From contig CM076147.1 of assembly GCA_038025085.1 (NCBI GenBank), forward strand, positions 23,599,001 through 23,663,000: a stretch of 64,000 nucleotides of DNA, read 5' to 3'. This document shows, one piece after another, positions 45,358 to 57,365 of this stretch (its first letter is position 1; each line of letters starts with the position of its first letter). Both the position numbers and the translations under genes were made by a program. This stretch comes from Tetragonia tetragonoides. Taxonomy: Eukaryota > Streptophyta > Magnoliopsida > Caryophyllales > Aizoaceae. Under the pieces are notes generated by a model, which saw nothing but the letters and a program-made list of their open reading frames with translations, was not told the DNA's origin and searched no databases.

Positions 45358-48300
45358 TTGTTTCAGAACCCACTGGAACACCATCTGCAGAATTATTTTC
45401 CGCTGATCAATGGAAGGCGCTTGCAAGTGTCTTTAGTAATATAACTATTTCTGGTAATCGTTTGAGTGGTAAGATTAATGGTCATTCTTGGATTTTTGAT
45501 ACAGGTGCATCTAATCATGTTACTGGTAATCTTTCTCTATTATTCGATGTAAAAGACATCTTATGTCTCGTTGGTCTTCCTGATGGAAAGAAAGTGGTTG
45601 CAACAAAGAAGGGATCAGCGCGATTGTCGGATGCTATGACTCTCACTCATGTCTTTTATGTCCCTCTCTTAAATTGCGGCTTATTTTCCGTGTCACAATT
45701 GTGTAATGATTTGGATAGTATTTTCATTTTTAATCGATATGTGTGTGCTATACAGGACCAAACGAGGAAGCTGATTAGAATGGGAAGTAGGCAAGATGGA
45801 CTCTACTACTTCAAGGGACCACAAACAGGGCAGAAAGTCACAGTGGACGCGGACGCTTCTTCTTTGGCTCTTTGGCATGCTAGGATGGGGCATCATTCAG
45901 AAAAAGTAGTAAAATTGCTTTCCCCCGTTTGTAACTCTAAAGGCAGTTTGAATAAAGCCTGTGAAGTATGTTTTAGAGCTAAACATCCCAGAGACAAATT
46001 TCCTTTAAGTGAGAATAAAGCCAGTCGAATTTTTGAACTAATTCATATTGATTTGTGGGGCAGCTATCGTCATACCTCTTCTTGTGCTGCTCGATATTTT
46101 TTGACTATTGTCGATGATTTTTCTCGGGCTGTAGGGGTTTATTTGATGGATGACAAAACAGAGGTTTTTGCTAAATTTATGTTCTTTGTTGCTATGGTTG
46201 AGCGACAATTTTCTCAAACCATAAAAATTGTTCGGAGTGATAATGGAACGGAGTTCCGATGTTTGCTTGGATATTTTACTACGTGTGGTATCTTATTTCA
46301 AACCACATGCACTGGGACACCACAACAAAATGGGAGAGTTGAAAGGAAACACCAACATATCCTAAATGTTGCCCGCGCCTTGCGCTTCCAAGCAAATTTG
46401 CCTATTTACTTTTGGGGGAAGAGTATTTTAACCGCTGTTCATTTAATCAATAGAACTCCTTCCACTGTTCTTGACAATCACACTCCTTTTGAGAAATTGT
46501 TTGGTTACTTTCCCTCTTATGATGCCATTCGAGTGTTTGGGTCTTTATGTTTTGCTCACAACCAAAAGACAAAGGGGGATAAATTTGCGAGTCGTAGCCG
46601 TAAATGCATATTTGTTGGGTATCCTTTTGGTCAAAAGGGATGGAGGCTTTATGATCTTGATAAACATGAGTTCTTTGTGTCAAGAGACATAAAATTCTTT
46701 GAAGAGATTTTTCCCTTTGTTGACACGGAAGCTAGCAATATTAGCCCATTGGATCACTTTGATATGTATATGGATATTGATTTAGACTTTGCGGATTTTT
46801 TGGATGACTCCACTGTTGTCACCGTTCCTAATACCAGGGATACAACAAATGAGGGTCTAGATGTGTCTTTTATTCCCAATGACCTGAATTCCTCTGCCAC
46901 TGTCAATACTGGGTCTGACCAAACCCCAAGTCTGGCAAGCCCAACAGAAATAGAACAGCCTAGTGTTATGGACGACTTTGTCCAAGCTGGGTCTGGGTCT
47001 GACCATACTGCAGAACAGGCAGACTTAAATAATCAGAGTTCCGAAGAAGTTTTGGGACGTGGAAAACGCACTAAAATCACTTCAGTGCTCCTAAGGGATT
47101 TTCTTACTCACAACATTGTTAAAGAGAGTCCATCGAACACTGCTACTTCTCTTCCACAGCATACCTCAGGTACTCCTTTTCCTATAGCACATTATATTAA
47201 TTGTGACAATTTCTCTATGCCCTATCGCAAGTTTCTTGCAGCTGTCACTACAGGAGAGGAACCTTGGTCTTTTAAGGAGGCCATGAAAGATGATGGGTGG
47301 AAGAAGGCTATGCAAGAGGAAATTAAAGCCTTGGAGGATAATGGTACTTGGACTCTCGAATCACTTCCACCTGGCAAGCGTGCACTGGGAAGTCAATGGA
47401 TTTATAAGAGGAAATACCTCTCCAATGGAGATCTTGAGCGGTTAAAAGCTCACTTGGTTATTTTTGGAAATCATCAAATCAAAGCTTTGGATTACTCTGA
47501 GACCTTTGTTCCCGTTGCCAAAATGGCAACCATTCGTGCATTTCTAGCCATTGCCGCTTCCAAGAATTGGGAACTTCACCAAATGGATGTCCATCATGCC
47601 TTTCTCCATGGTAATCTTGATGAGGAAGTTTATATGAAATTGCCTCCTGGTTTCACGTCATCGGAGCCAAATCTGGTTTGTCGTCTTCGCAAATCTCTAT
47701 ATGGCTTAAAACAGGCACCCCGTTGTTGGTTTGCAAAACTGGTCACTGCTTTGAAAGGGTATGGATTTCTTTAGTCTTACTCTGATTATTCATTGTTTAC
47801 TTACACTAAAGATGGCGTGCAGCTCAATGTCTTGGTGTACGTCGATGATCTAATTATTTGTGGCAATGATTCTGTTGCTTTAAGAGCTTTCAAGGCCTAT
47901 TTGGGTGACTGTTTTCATATGAAAGATCTTGGTCCACTTAAATATTTTCTTGGTATTGAGGTAGCTCGGAGTACAGTTGGCTTATTTCTTTGTCAAAGAA
48001 AGTATTCTCTTGATATTATTACTGAGGTCGGACTCTTGGAGGAAAAACCAGCCGACACTCCTATTGAACAAAATCACAAGTTAGGACATGCTATTGGTGC
48101 CAAACTTGATGATCCAGAATCCTATCGGCGCCTTGTAGGTAGTCTTGTGTATTTATCTGTCACCCGACCTGACTTGGCTTATTCGGTTCATCTTTTATCT
48201 CAATTTATGCAAGATCCTCACCAAGAGCATTGGGAGGCCGCTCTACGGGTTGTGCGTTATTTGAAGGGAACTCCAGGTCAAGGTATTTTATTGCGAGCTG

Positions 48301-48794
48301 ACAGTGACTTTTCTTTAAATGGATAGTATGACTCGGATTGGGTTGCCTGCCCCCTCACACGGCGATCCTTAACGGGTTGGTTGGTGTTACTTGGTCAATC
48401 ACCTATCTCATGGAAAACAAAGAAGCAAACTACTGTCTCAAAGTATTCCGCTGAAGCAGAATATCGCTCCATGGCTGCCATCACTTGTGAGCTAAAGTGG
48501 TTGAAAGGTTTGTTATTAAGTTTGGGTGTTCATCATCCCAAAGCTATACCATTGTTTTGTGATAGACAATCGGCTTTCCATATTGCACGCAATCCTGTTT
48601 ATCATGAACGCACGAAGCATATTGAAGTTGATTGTCACTTTGTTCGTGATGCTATTACCGAAGGTCTAATTGCTCCATCGTATGTTCCTACGACAGTGCA
48701 ATTGGCTGACTTATTTACAAAGGCTTTCGGCAGGAAACAGATTGATCTATTACTCAGCAAGTTGGGCATTGTGAACCCCCACGCTCCAACTTAG
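45324..48794 (+). pseudogene. Copia Pol, two internal stops
   Basis: Protease WIFDTGASNHVTG (45490). Integrase HHCC finger (WHARMGHH...CEVCFRAK), core with HIDLWG, VDDFSRA, RSDNGTEF and GTPQQNGRVERKH. RT with MQEEIKALEDNGTW, DVHHAFLHGNLDEEVYMKLPPGF, YGLKQAPRCWF and the catalytic YVDDLIICG (47836). RNase H with SAEAEYRSMA (48450) and the terminal ADLFTKAF. TAG stops at 47772-47774 and 48324-48326 are the only breaks after the frame change at the gag boundary. All catalytic motifs that I can see are kept, so the element died recently. Confidence 0.93.
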
Positions 48795-48802
48795 GGGGGG
48801 GG

Positions 48803-49016
48803 TGTTACGAGATCTTATCGAAATTTCAGGCGTGACTTATGGAAAGTTCGGTTGCGCCTGAATATGGAAAGGTATCATAGAGTTTGATATTGTTTAAGAT
48901 TGTTTCCTTATACAAATTGTTTCCATATTCTAAAAGATATGTATCGATACTAGGGTTGTATATATATACTCGGTGATAATCAATACAAACACAAGCTTTT
49001 AGCCTCAATCTTGTCA
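48803..49016 (+). repeat. 3' LTR of the copia element
   Basis: 214 bp, preceded directly by the G-rich polypurine tract and followed by the CAAAT duplication. Of the seven differences from the 5' LTR, five are transitions. Confidence 0.95.
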
Positions 49017-49021
49017 CAAAT

Positions 49022-49599
49022 ATCTATCACTTTAACCGCAAATCTCCCAATATACCAAGTTCTTGAATGATGGACACATAAAAGCAAAAACTGAGGGACA
49101 TCAGTTAAGCAAAGGAGACAAGATCTACTCTACTTAAGCTAAGGAGATTCACAAAAAAAAAAAATCTAAAACATTATTCCCATGACAAGCCCAATAAACA
49201 ACCAATCAGATCCCACCTAAAGAAATAAACATGGAAAAGCAATCAATTAAACAAAAACAGATGAACTCATTGAGTACAAACAATAATAGAAACTCAAAAG
49301 AACTTAAACTCATTAAAACAGATGAACTCATTAATACAAAAAATAAATCAGGGATAAAAACAATATGTAATTACAGCAGGACAAGTAAAAACTATAGACA
49401 ATTGTCATACATACATAACCAAAGAACTTAAACCCATCAAACCTATTAAAAATGGAAAAGAGGCATATTAAAAGAATCTAACACTAATCTACATTGAATC
49501 ATTCAGAAACAGGGAAAACAAAAACAGAGAGAGAACCTGGTTGCTGGTTGTAAATGGATGATTGATGGTGTTGTATCCTAGATCAGATATGGAAAGAAG

Positions 49600-49682
<83 letters not shown>

Positions 49683-49853
49683 TGGGAGAGAATTGGGATA
49701 CTGGATGGGAGATGAAAGGATGTGATTGATAGGAATTAGTAGTGGGACGGGTATCTGTAAAAGTTTTGCCATTTCTGTAAGTCTGATGTGCAAAGTGAGA
49801 TGTTGTAATGGAGGGAAGTTTTGGCAAATTTTTGAAGCTGAGGTTATTTATAA
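49022..49853 (-). promoter_or_regulatory. Putative leader exon and promoter region of the REM gene
   Basis: On the minus strand 49690-49540 reads as a CT-rich leader ((CT)n, then TTTCTTCTTTCC...CAACCAG) followed by GTTCTC, a possible though weak donor. The coding exons begin 6.5 kb away with an apparent acceptor; the copia element accounts for 4.9 kb of that. This leader call is inference. Confidence 0.4.
49597..49678. repeat. (GA)n microsatellite
   Basis: About 41 GA units, (CT)n on the REM-gene strand. If the leader call is right, it sits in the 5' untranslated exon. Ser-Leu repeat frames here are artefacts. Confidence 0.9.
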
Positions 49854-51591
49854 GGATTTTTTGCCTAAAACTACCTTTGTTTTGAAAATTTTGAGAATAA
49901 CTACCTTTGTTTCGCGAATTTGTCGAAAACTACCTTTGTTATAGTTTTTTTTTGCGAAAGACTACCTCTTGACGGAAAATTGCGAATCGGAGTTAAATCT
50001 AACTGATTTTCACTTGATTTGACAATTTTACCCCTCATTTATGAACGAAAACCCCGTGCCTCTCACGTGCTTCCCCCTCCAGCTAACTCTCTCTCTCTCC
50101 TCGACTTCTCCCTCTTAGGACTTGGAGCATCCATAATAGGTTCAGTTTCCATGGGAACAACCCTGCTATAATCATGCCCCACTTGCAGACACTTTGCACA
50201 GATTTCAGGCTTCCATTCAAGCAGAACTTGCTGTTCAAAACTCTCCCTATCTGGGTCTTCAACAGTCCAGATTTTGGAATTGATTGAGTCACATTAATTT
50301 TTAATTCTAGCAAAAGAGACACGCAACAACTCAGGTTGAGATAAAAAAATTCGACAACTTGGCCAAGTATTGGACCATATATCCATAAGCAGGAGTATCC
50401 CCAACAACATACAAAACAATTTAATTTATCCATTTCGGAGTTTGTTCGATCAACAATGGTTTCCTTATCAATCAAGTTTAATCACAGCTTTCTTATCTTT
50501 AATCAATGGAGGTATAAAGGAGAGGACATACCATTCGCAAAGGCCCGATTCTGACTGAATTTTTCCACCTAGGTCTCCCCGGACTCAGGCGGTTGTTCAC
50601 CATCCATTGGCACATCAGTTTGTCCAGTTAAACACAATCGTCGCGCAACACCATGAGTTGCCGGCGCCGGAGTCAATGCAATCTACCCACGACCCAACGA
50701 GCTCCCCACCATTTCTCGCCATCACATCCCCAACACCAAATCTCACCACAATCAAACCATCCCTTAATCGAACAATTTTATCATTTTTATCTTCTTATCC
50801 TTATATATGCTGCTTGCTGAGAGCTTTGCAGTCATATTTTGCTGCTAAGAAATGACTATAAAGTGGATTATGCCATGTGGGTTCCTTCAACAAGGGCTGA
50901 TTTTTGCTCTTTTTTAATGGGATTTTGTGGTATCAAGTGCCCAATTTAATTGAGAAAAGTGAAGATTGGGTTTCATTTTCATCTGGGTATTTCGAAAAAT
51001 TGCCTCTTGAGTTTTTGTTCTAGAAGCACCCATACACACTTACAAGTTCTCCATTTTAAGTGAAGTCTATTTTCTTTTTCTGGGTAAGAAGAGCATAAAT
51101 TATGGATCTTAGACATGGGAAGTGCTGGGGTTCAAACAAGGTTTGTCCATTTCACCAATTTTGGCTTAAATTTATATTGCCTTTTTTGTTTCAATTGGTT
51201 ATAATTTCCCCTAAATTTCTTGGTTTTAGTTGTTTTGAATAATAGTGGAGTTATATGGCATTGTGATTGCAGGAGGAGTCTTGGAAAACAATTGCTCCCA
51301 CTTCAGTAAAAATGGCGACAGAGAGAGAAAGAGGGAGAAGTCGAGGAGAGAGAGAGAGTTAGCTGGAGGGGGAAGCACGTGAGAGGCACGGGGTTTTCGT
51401 TCATAAATGAGAGGTAAAATTGTCAAATCAAGTGGAAATCAGTTAGATTTAACCCCGATTCGCAATTTTCCGTCAAGAGGTAGTCTTTCGCAAAAAAAAA
51501 CTATAACAAAGGTAGTTTTCGACAAATTCGCGAAACAAAGGTAGTTATTCTCAAAATTTTCAAAACAAAGGTAGTTTTAGGCAAAAAATCC
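49854..51591. mobile_element. Young MULE with 263-bp terminal inverted repeats
   Basis: The arms, 49854-50116 and 51329-51591, are inverted and differ at only about three positions. They begin GGATTTTTTGCCTAAAACTACC. The flanks are a perfect 9-bp duplication, TATTTATAA (49845-49853 and 51592-51600). No transposase is inside. The 1.2-kb interior includes a minus-strand fragment of a LINE ORF1-type protein. Near-identical arms and an intact duplication mean a recent insertion, and an autonomous partner probably exists in the genome. Confidence 0.93.
50117..50420 (-). pseudogene. LINE ORF1-like zinc-knuckle fragment carried by the MULE
   Basis: Minus-strand translation across two frames gives SQPELLRVSFARI (50335), DRESFEQQVLLEWKPEICAKCLQVGHD (near 50250-50180). 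The W.PE.C..C..VGHD signature is that of the zinc-knuckle in DUF4283/LINE ORF1 proteins of plants, which bind RNA. The terminal Cys of the knuckle is missing. It is bounded by the MULE arm, so it was probably picked up by the element. Confidence 0.55.
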
Positions 51592-51837
51592 TATTTATAA
51601 CAAGGGTAGGTTTTTTAAACTAAAAATAGCATTATGGTCCCAGTGGAAAAATTACATTAACTGGAAAGTACTCACCCAAGTCAGTTGTTTGCTTGTTATT
51701 TATTCATTTGTTTTCAATGTTCAAAAGTATTTGCATGATTTCTTAATTTACACAGTTAAGTGACGGTATTAGTAATGTAGTAGTTGACAAAGAACAAATT
51801 AAGTAAATCAACCTGTTAATTTCCAGAGCCACTAGCT

Positions 51838-53270
51838 AGGAAGGGTTAAGGGTATAATTGTCTGATCAATTTCTGTTGATCAAAATCTTAATGTATGTTT
51901 TCCAAACCATGCAAATAAAATGTAAAAGAAAGATTAATTTTATAATGCTTCAGCTAATAGTTCAATATTTGATAAAAAAGCATAAACTAAAACAAGTCTC
52001 ATTTTCTTTATTTGCTAAATATATAAATTGATTTTGTATGATGTCCTGCTACCAACTCATTTACATTTGTAAATAAAGGTTTGATTATGGATTACAAACC
52101 GCAGAATATAATGGTAGTATTGAGTCAGAGTTTATTCTTTCATGTGACTTTAATTGGTTAAATGTTGTGCAATTGGTAGGCAATATTGTCATTAAAATCT
52201 TCTGGAACAAATATGCTCCCTCCTTTTTGTCTATATTGTTTCTAAACATACTGATGAATACAAATATATGTAGATTACTTGAACTCATGAACTGGCTTGA
52301 GCTTGAACATATGTTTTATAAAAATTGATAGAGCTTAAACATGGAAAATCAGAACTTTAGAGGTCAATTAAATGATGTAACTGGACACATATAATCAGTA
52401 TAATATGCTTCCTTACACCTCTGTGTCTTGTGAGATCATGTTGCATTTCTGATCAGAAGCAACATTGCCAGCTACACTTCCTTCAGGAACGTCAGTAATT
52501 AGGAGAGCCGAAGGAGTTAGTTTTTCAAACCTTATGACGATGGTCTTTGGTCATCAAGACATGCAAAAGCTTCAATGCATCAGTTTCACCCCTGTTGGTT
52601 TCCATGCACAAACAGTCATTGGATTGTTTTTGTATTTTAGATAGAGAAATTTTATTAAAACCAAAAGAGAATTACAACGTTAGAGGACAGGTAGTCCTCA
52701 TTAAGTGAAAAGAACAGTCATTGGATTGTTTTTAAGGTGATAAACGATGGAGAACGACAAAGATAAGAGCGGAAATGAACTGAGAAATGTAGAGATTGCC
52801 CCATACGCTTTGTTTTCCAAGAGGAAACGAATGATGAGCACAGGATTGGTTCAATGACCATGAAGGCATTACCAAGTGTCATGGCAGGCATTGATACATG
52901 GCCTGGAAATTGTCTTCAAGCATCTGACAAAGAAAAAAATCCTAACTTATGAGCATCATCTCGTGGCTGACATGTAAAAAGATGAGTACGATATATGAAA
53001 AACGAACCATGTAAACAAGCAAATATGCCACGTACTTGGTTGCAAATAAATCGTTGTATTAAAGTTATGTCCAAAAGTTGCAGTAGAAGATCAATTTTCT
53101 TTGTTGTTAATTATTTTCTCTTGAAGTGAACTAATGGCTCTACTCTGTTAACTTGTAGGACAAAGCTATCAGTAGTGTTGGGTGTATGGGTTACTGGCTT
53201 ACTGTAGCATGCTTAATCAACTGACCTTGTACGCCTTGCATTTGGGGGGGAAGCTAGCTAGCTAAATGGC
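51838..53270. repeat. Dispersed duplication, copy B (partner at 5330-6275)
   Basis: Same landmarks in the same order as copy A (TAATTGTCTGATCAATTTCTGTT at 51860; GAACTGGCTTGAGCTTGA at 52290; GATTGCCCCATACGCTTTGTT at 52794; AGCATGCTTAATCAACT at 53207). It is longer because of insertions, one of them the LINE tail at 52632-52712. The duplication is old, judging by many substitutions. Confidence 0.6.
52632..52712 (-). mobile_element. 81-bp LINE 3'-tail insertion with 21-bp target duplication
   Basis: A perfect 21-bp direct repeat (starting AACAGTCATTGG, 52611-52631 and 52713-52733) brackets 81 bp. On the minus strand this reads like a plant LINE 3' end: GTAATTCTCTTTTGGTTTTAATAAAATTTC with an AATAAA signal, then an A-rich tail. 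Copy A of the surrounding duplication has a single, uninterrupted version of the site, confirming the insertion. Confidence 0.85.
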
Positions 53271-53389
53271 TACTGTGGCTAGAAAATCTGAAATAAATGT
53301 TCTCACAATGTGACAATATCATACATGCCCACAAAATGCAAAGCATTACGCTAAAAAAGATTTCTCACCTAGGTGTCTCTTCAAAGTAG

Positions 53390-54480
53390 ATCTCACGAAG
53401 GCCAATTATGACTCAATTGAGTGGCCATTCATTATTGAGCATGTTTGCCTTGGTCTACAATTTCCTACGAAGTTTGTTGCATTGATCATATGATGTGTTT
53501 GAGATCTGCTCACTACTCTATTTGGTTCAATGCCTCACCTCTTCCTTCTTTTGATTCAAAGAGAGGTCTTAGACAAGAAGATCCCATATCTCCTTACTTG
53601 TTTGTGCTTGGCATGGAATACCTATCTAATGCTAGGAGGACCTTAAAACTGACCCCAATTTGAATTTTCATCAAACATGTTGAAAATAGAACCTATCCCA
53701 ATGTAATTTTGCAGATGATCTACTATTTTTCTCTCGTGGTGATTTGGTTTCCGGTAAAATTCCTTGGAGTTCCTCTATCCACACGGAAATTGAGGATGAA
53801 AGATTATGATGCCCTCTTTAAGATCACTGGAGTAATAACACTGGACCTCTAAACTCCTTAGCTATGCTGGCAGGCTTCAAGTAATAAAATCTGCAAAGTT
53901 ATTGCTGTCAGTTGTTCTTGCTTCCTAAAGCTGTTATTAAACACATTGGAAAAAGATATGCATATACTTCCTATGGGCAGGTAAAGCTGATAATAGCAAA
54001 AGAGCACTAGTTTCCTGGAAGAAGACAAGGGTACCAAAGTGGGGGGAAATGGGTTCTTACTGCAGTGTTCTGAGCAACAGCCAAGAGAAGCTATGGATCA
54101 AATGGGTTAACAGCCAAGAGAAGCTATGGATCAAATGGGTTAACCGAGAGAAGCTATGGATTTTACTCCATTGGAGCAGTTTGATAAAGCACTAAGACAG
54201 CAATCTGAAAGGAAAACATGGGCTAATAGTAGTTCATCAGCTGGTTAGCAGCGCTGCAAAGACTCCGCGCTTGGGAGAGATTAAGCATCTATGGGCTGCA
54301 AGGCCCTGGGAAATTTTCACTTTGTTATAGGACAGCAGAAAGGCAAGACCACATATATGTTAGAGTGTTCTTACTCAACTGAAGTCCTCCAGAAGTTATG
54401 AGAAGGTGCAAAGCTAACTTTAACTTCAATGCCTGGGATCAAATTTTGAAATTTCTAACAGAGAACTGCAAGAGTGAAAA
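53390..54480 (+). pseudogene. LINE reverse transcriptase relic
   Basis: Plus-strand fragments in RT order: FKVDLTKANYDSIEW (53387), a run with SAHYSIWFNASPLPSF and KRGLRQEDPISPYLFVLGMEYL (53540-53625), FADDLLFFSRGD (53703), KFLGVPLSTRKL (53760) and a GRLQVIKSA segment. Many stops and frame changes. A ~33-bp tandem duplication (CCAAGAGAAGCTATGGATCAAATGGGTTAA) lies at 54082-54150. No endonuclease part and no clear ends. Confidence 0.85.
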
Positions 54481-54500
54481 CCTGATGTGGTAATAACTAA

Positions 54501-54746
54501 GGGCCTCTTCTCCCCAACTTCCCACTGAAGTACTCAGTTCAGTTTAGTTCAGTTCAGTAAAAAGTAGTTCAGTTTAGTAAAAAGCAGTTCAGTTTAGAAA
54601 AATTCAATCGAGTTCGGTAAATCAAAGAACAAATTTACTCTTTGTAATTGTAGATTCAGTAAAAATAAGTTCAATTCAGTAAATTGCAGTTCAGTTTAGT
54701 ATTGTGCAGATAAGTTCAGTAAAAAGAAGGTGAAGAGAACAGGCCC
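54501..54746. mobile_element. Tourist-like MITE
   Basis: Ends GGGCCTCTTCTCCCC... and ...GTGAAGAGAACAGGCCC are inverted and flanked by TAA (54498-54500, 54747-54749). The interior is a run of AGTTCAGT(TTAGTAAAA) repeats. It belongs to the same broad family style as 37743-38546. Confidence 0.75.
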
Positions 54747-54916
54747 TAAAGCCTCCTTTACTGCAGTGGTCTATCACTTGTGGATAGAGAGAAAATAAAG
54801 AATTGATAATAAGAAAAGGAAGCCAGCTAATCATGTTAAACTCCAAATGAATTATCAAGGATTATTTTGCTGATTTTGTGAAGCATAAAGCATAGTCTTG
54901 CTTTCCTTAAATCGTA

Positions 54917-57363
54917 CTAGATAAGAAGTCCGTGTGTTGTACGGATTGGGTGTTATTTATTAGTTTTAAAGATAAATTAAGTAAAATTTTAAATTAATTA
55001 AAACGCCTCATTTAATGTTTGTAGATGATGTTGAATACTCGTATTATGTTAGAAACTTCATTTCGTAATTTGGATTTTGTGTGATGATTATTGTGGCGGC
55101 CATGACAATGAGTTATCTAAAGGGATTTTTTTTTTTTTTGTTTTTTGAAGTATTTTATCTGACGTTGAATCATGAGAATTCTAAATTAAGTTTTGATAGT
55201 CGTGTAACACCATTTCGGTATTGTCTGTTAAACAGAAATCAAAATAAGACTTAAGCAAAATAGGTTTGTTAACTAAAAGCACCCAAAGATTTATCCCTTT
55301 TTTCTTAATAAATAAATAAATAAGGGTATGTGTTTTTGAGCTGAGTCAAGTTAATCTAATCTGGCCGACTAAGTATATTGATTTGATAACATAAGCAGCT
55401 TGTACTAATTATATCTTACTTAATAGTATACTGATCTGACTTAATCGTAATCTCTATTGAGTTGATCTGATTTAATAAGTACAATGCACTGATTCCGTTG
55501 AGATGATGGTATGCTCTTCCTATTAATACCATAAAGTTTATCTTACAGTATAAAAATTGGGCTCGTTTTCAAGTGTGCATTGTATGTCAATGATACATGT
55601 ATCATCATACATTTACAACAGAATGTCGTGAAGCTCAAAATAAAGAAAGTTAAAATGGTCAATGTTGAAAGAGATCAAACAAAGGGGCTCATACGCCTCT
55701 TCCTATCACATCGGGCATGCTTCTATTCATGGATTTGATCATCATGTCATCATGGATACACATTATCCCGCCTTGTTTAATGCTTTACAATAGAGTCGTA
55801 AAGGTTATAGTTACTTTTGTTTTGTTGTTAATGGTTGTAATTGTTAGATACAAATTTTGAATATGAAAATAAATAAGAGAGATAAATTATATAAATAAAT
55901 TTGTTGTCTGCTTTGGATGATGATGGAAGATCAATGATCGTTTTTTATTGATCATACTCTTTTGGCTTTTATTTGGTAATTTGGAGAGGTTTATATCTAA
56001 GATAATTAAAATTTGATTTCCTATACTAATAATCAATTTTGACGTGTAACGTATTCAAGATAAATAAACAATTTCCATAATATTTGGTATACTGCCTTTA
56101 GCTCTAGCCTACTCGGTAGTACCATATGTCCATATTGATGTATTTTCTTGCATTTTTTCACTAACCTTACAAAGGTGCCTTTTTCATTTATGCATAATTA
56201 CTATGTTTCATAAAATAGCCTTTTTATTCTTTTTTTCTTTTTGTAAAGTTATTATTGCTTAGGTTGCGCTCTCTATGATGTAGTAAGTTTGATTCGTTTA
56301 GGTGAATGTGTCCAGCGATTTAAGTAAATGCTTGTATATTGCACAGTTCATAAATAATGTAACATATAATTAATCTCATCATAAATCAAAGTATTAATAA
56401 TTAAGCATATCGTTCTATTATTATTTGGTAGATTTTGACGTTCATCTAATTTCCATCACTTAAATTGATTAACTTCAAAAGTTTTGTCGTCAATCCCCCC
56501 CTACGTACCACAGCTCCTTTCCCATTCCTTTTCATTTTTGTTTTGTTTTGGTTTTTGTTTTTTCTTCATTACTTTTTTTAAGTTTCAATTTTTTTACGCA
56601 TCTCAATTTTTTTAAAGTGTAGTAGGATAGTGACAAATTAGTCTCGTTTTGAAGACCATTTCGCAGTTATTGTAGGATTATTAATAAAGATAAAATAAAG
56701 GAATTTAGGTAGATAACTCAATGGTCACCTAGGTAGAATTTGAAGGGATAAAAGTGGATAAAATACTGATGAGACTAATATATTGGATGAGTATATAAGT
56801 GGATAAAATTTTGGATGAGACTAAAATAACTCAATATGGTCACCTAGGTGGATAAAATAATGGAATTTAGAATTAACATGGGGGATTAGTCTATTATCTG
56901 AAATTTGACCATTTCGCGATTTTAAACAAATTAGTCACGTTATATTACTTTTTCAGGTTGATTCATCCTATGTTATAAAAATTAAGCATCTTTTATATAC
57001 TCATATTTTTTTTTAATCAATAAAACATACTATAAATGAGTCTCATTTTAAAGGATATTTCGTACTTTTTTCGATGGTGGAAGAAATTTAATTTTTAAGC
57101 GGTGGAAGTAAAGTTATATGCTAGTTAAAATCTAATGGTCTACATTTTAAAGATTTAGGAAAGTACAAGTTTAGTATATATTCTATATCAAAACCACTAA
57201 TAGTATACTCTTTATCGATTTAGGAAAGTACAACTTTAATATATATTCTATGCCAAAACCTATATTTCTATTTTATATTTTTATTAAAATTTTATTACAA
57301 TGGTTCTCTTAGCTGGACGTCTCCATGCTATCAGAAAATGCCTCTAAGGCTCTAATATATAGA
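54917..57363 (-). mobile_element. Helitron-like element A (non-autonomous)
   Basis: Minus strand: the 5' end reads A|TCTATATATTAGAG (57363). The 3' end is a TCCGT...ACGGA hairpin followed 8 nt later by CTAG|T (54920-54917). TC start, subterminal hairpin, CTRR end and insertion between A and T are the Helitron hallmarks; there is no target duplication, as expected. No Rep/helicase frame. The interior has a ~68-bp tandem duplication (57155-57285). Confidence 0.6.
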
Positions 57364-57365
57364 TA

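Larger units (their letters stand above)
44086..49016 (+). mobile_element. Ty1/copia retrotransposon, nearly coding-complete
   Basis: Two 214-bp LTRs (44086-44299 and 48803-49016) differ at 7 positions (about 3.3%). A perfect target duplication CAAAT flanks it (44081-44085, 49017-49021). The primer site TGGTATCAGAGCATG starts at 44300 and a T-T-A-G9 polypurine tract ends at 48802. Gag and pol follow in full copia order with only four visible lesions. It inserted in the orientation opposite to the REM gene, upstream of its coding exons. A small LTR and a compact coding region suggest a low-LTR copia lineage; I do not assign it further. Confidence 0.95.

Noticed and set aside
49489..49827. Ser-Leu repeat proteins on the minus strand
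   Set aside because: They arise only from the (CT)n tract; more likely an untranslated leader.
53445..53663. A separate small gene
   Set aside because: It is the RGLRQEDPISPYLF part of the LINE RT relic in one of its broken frames.
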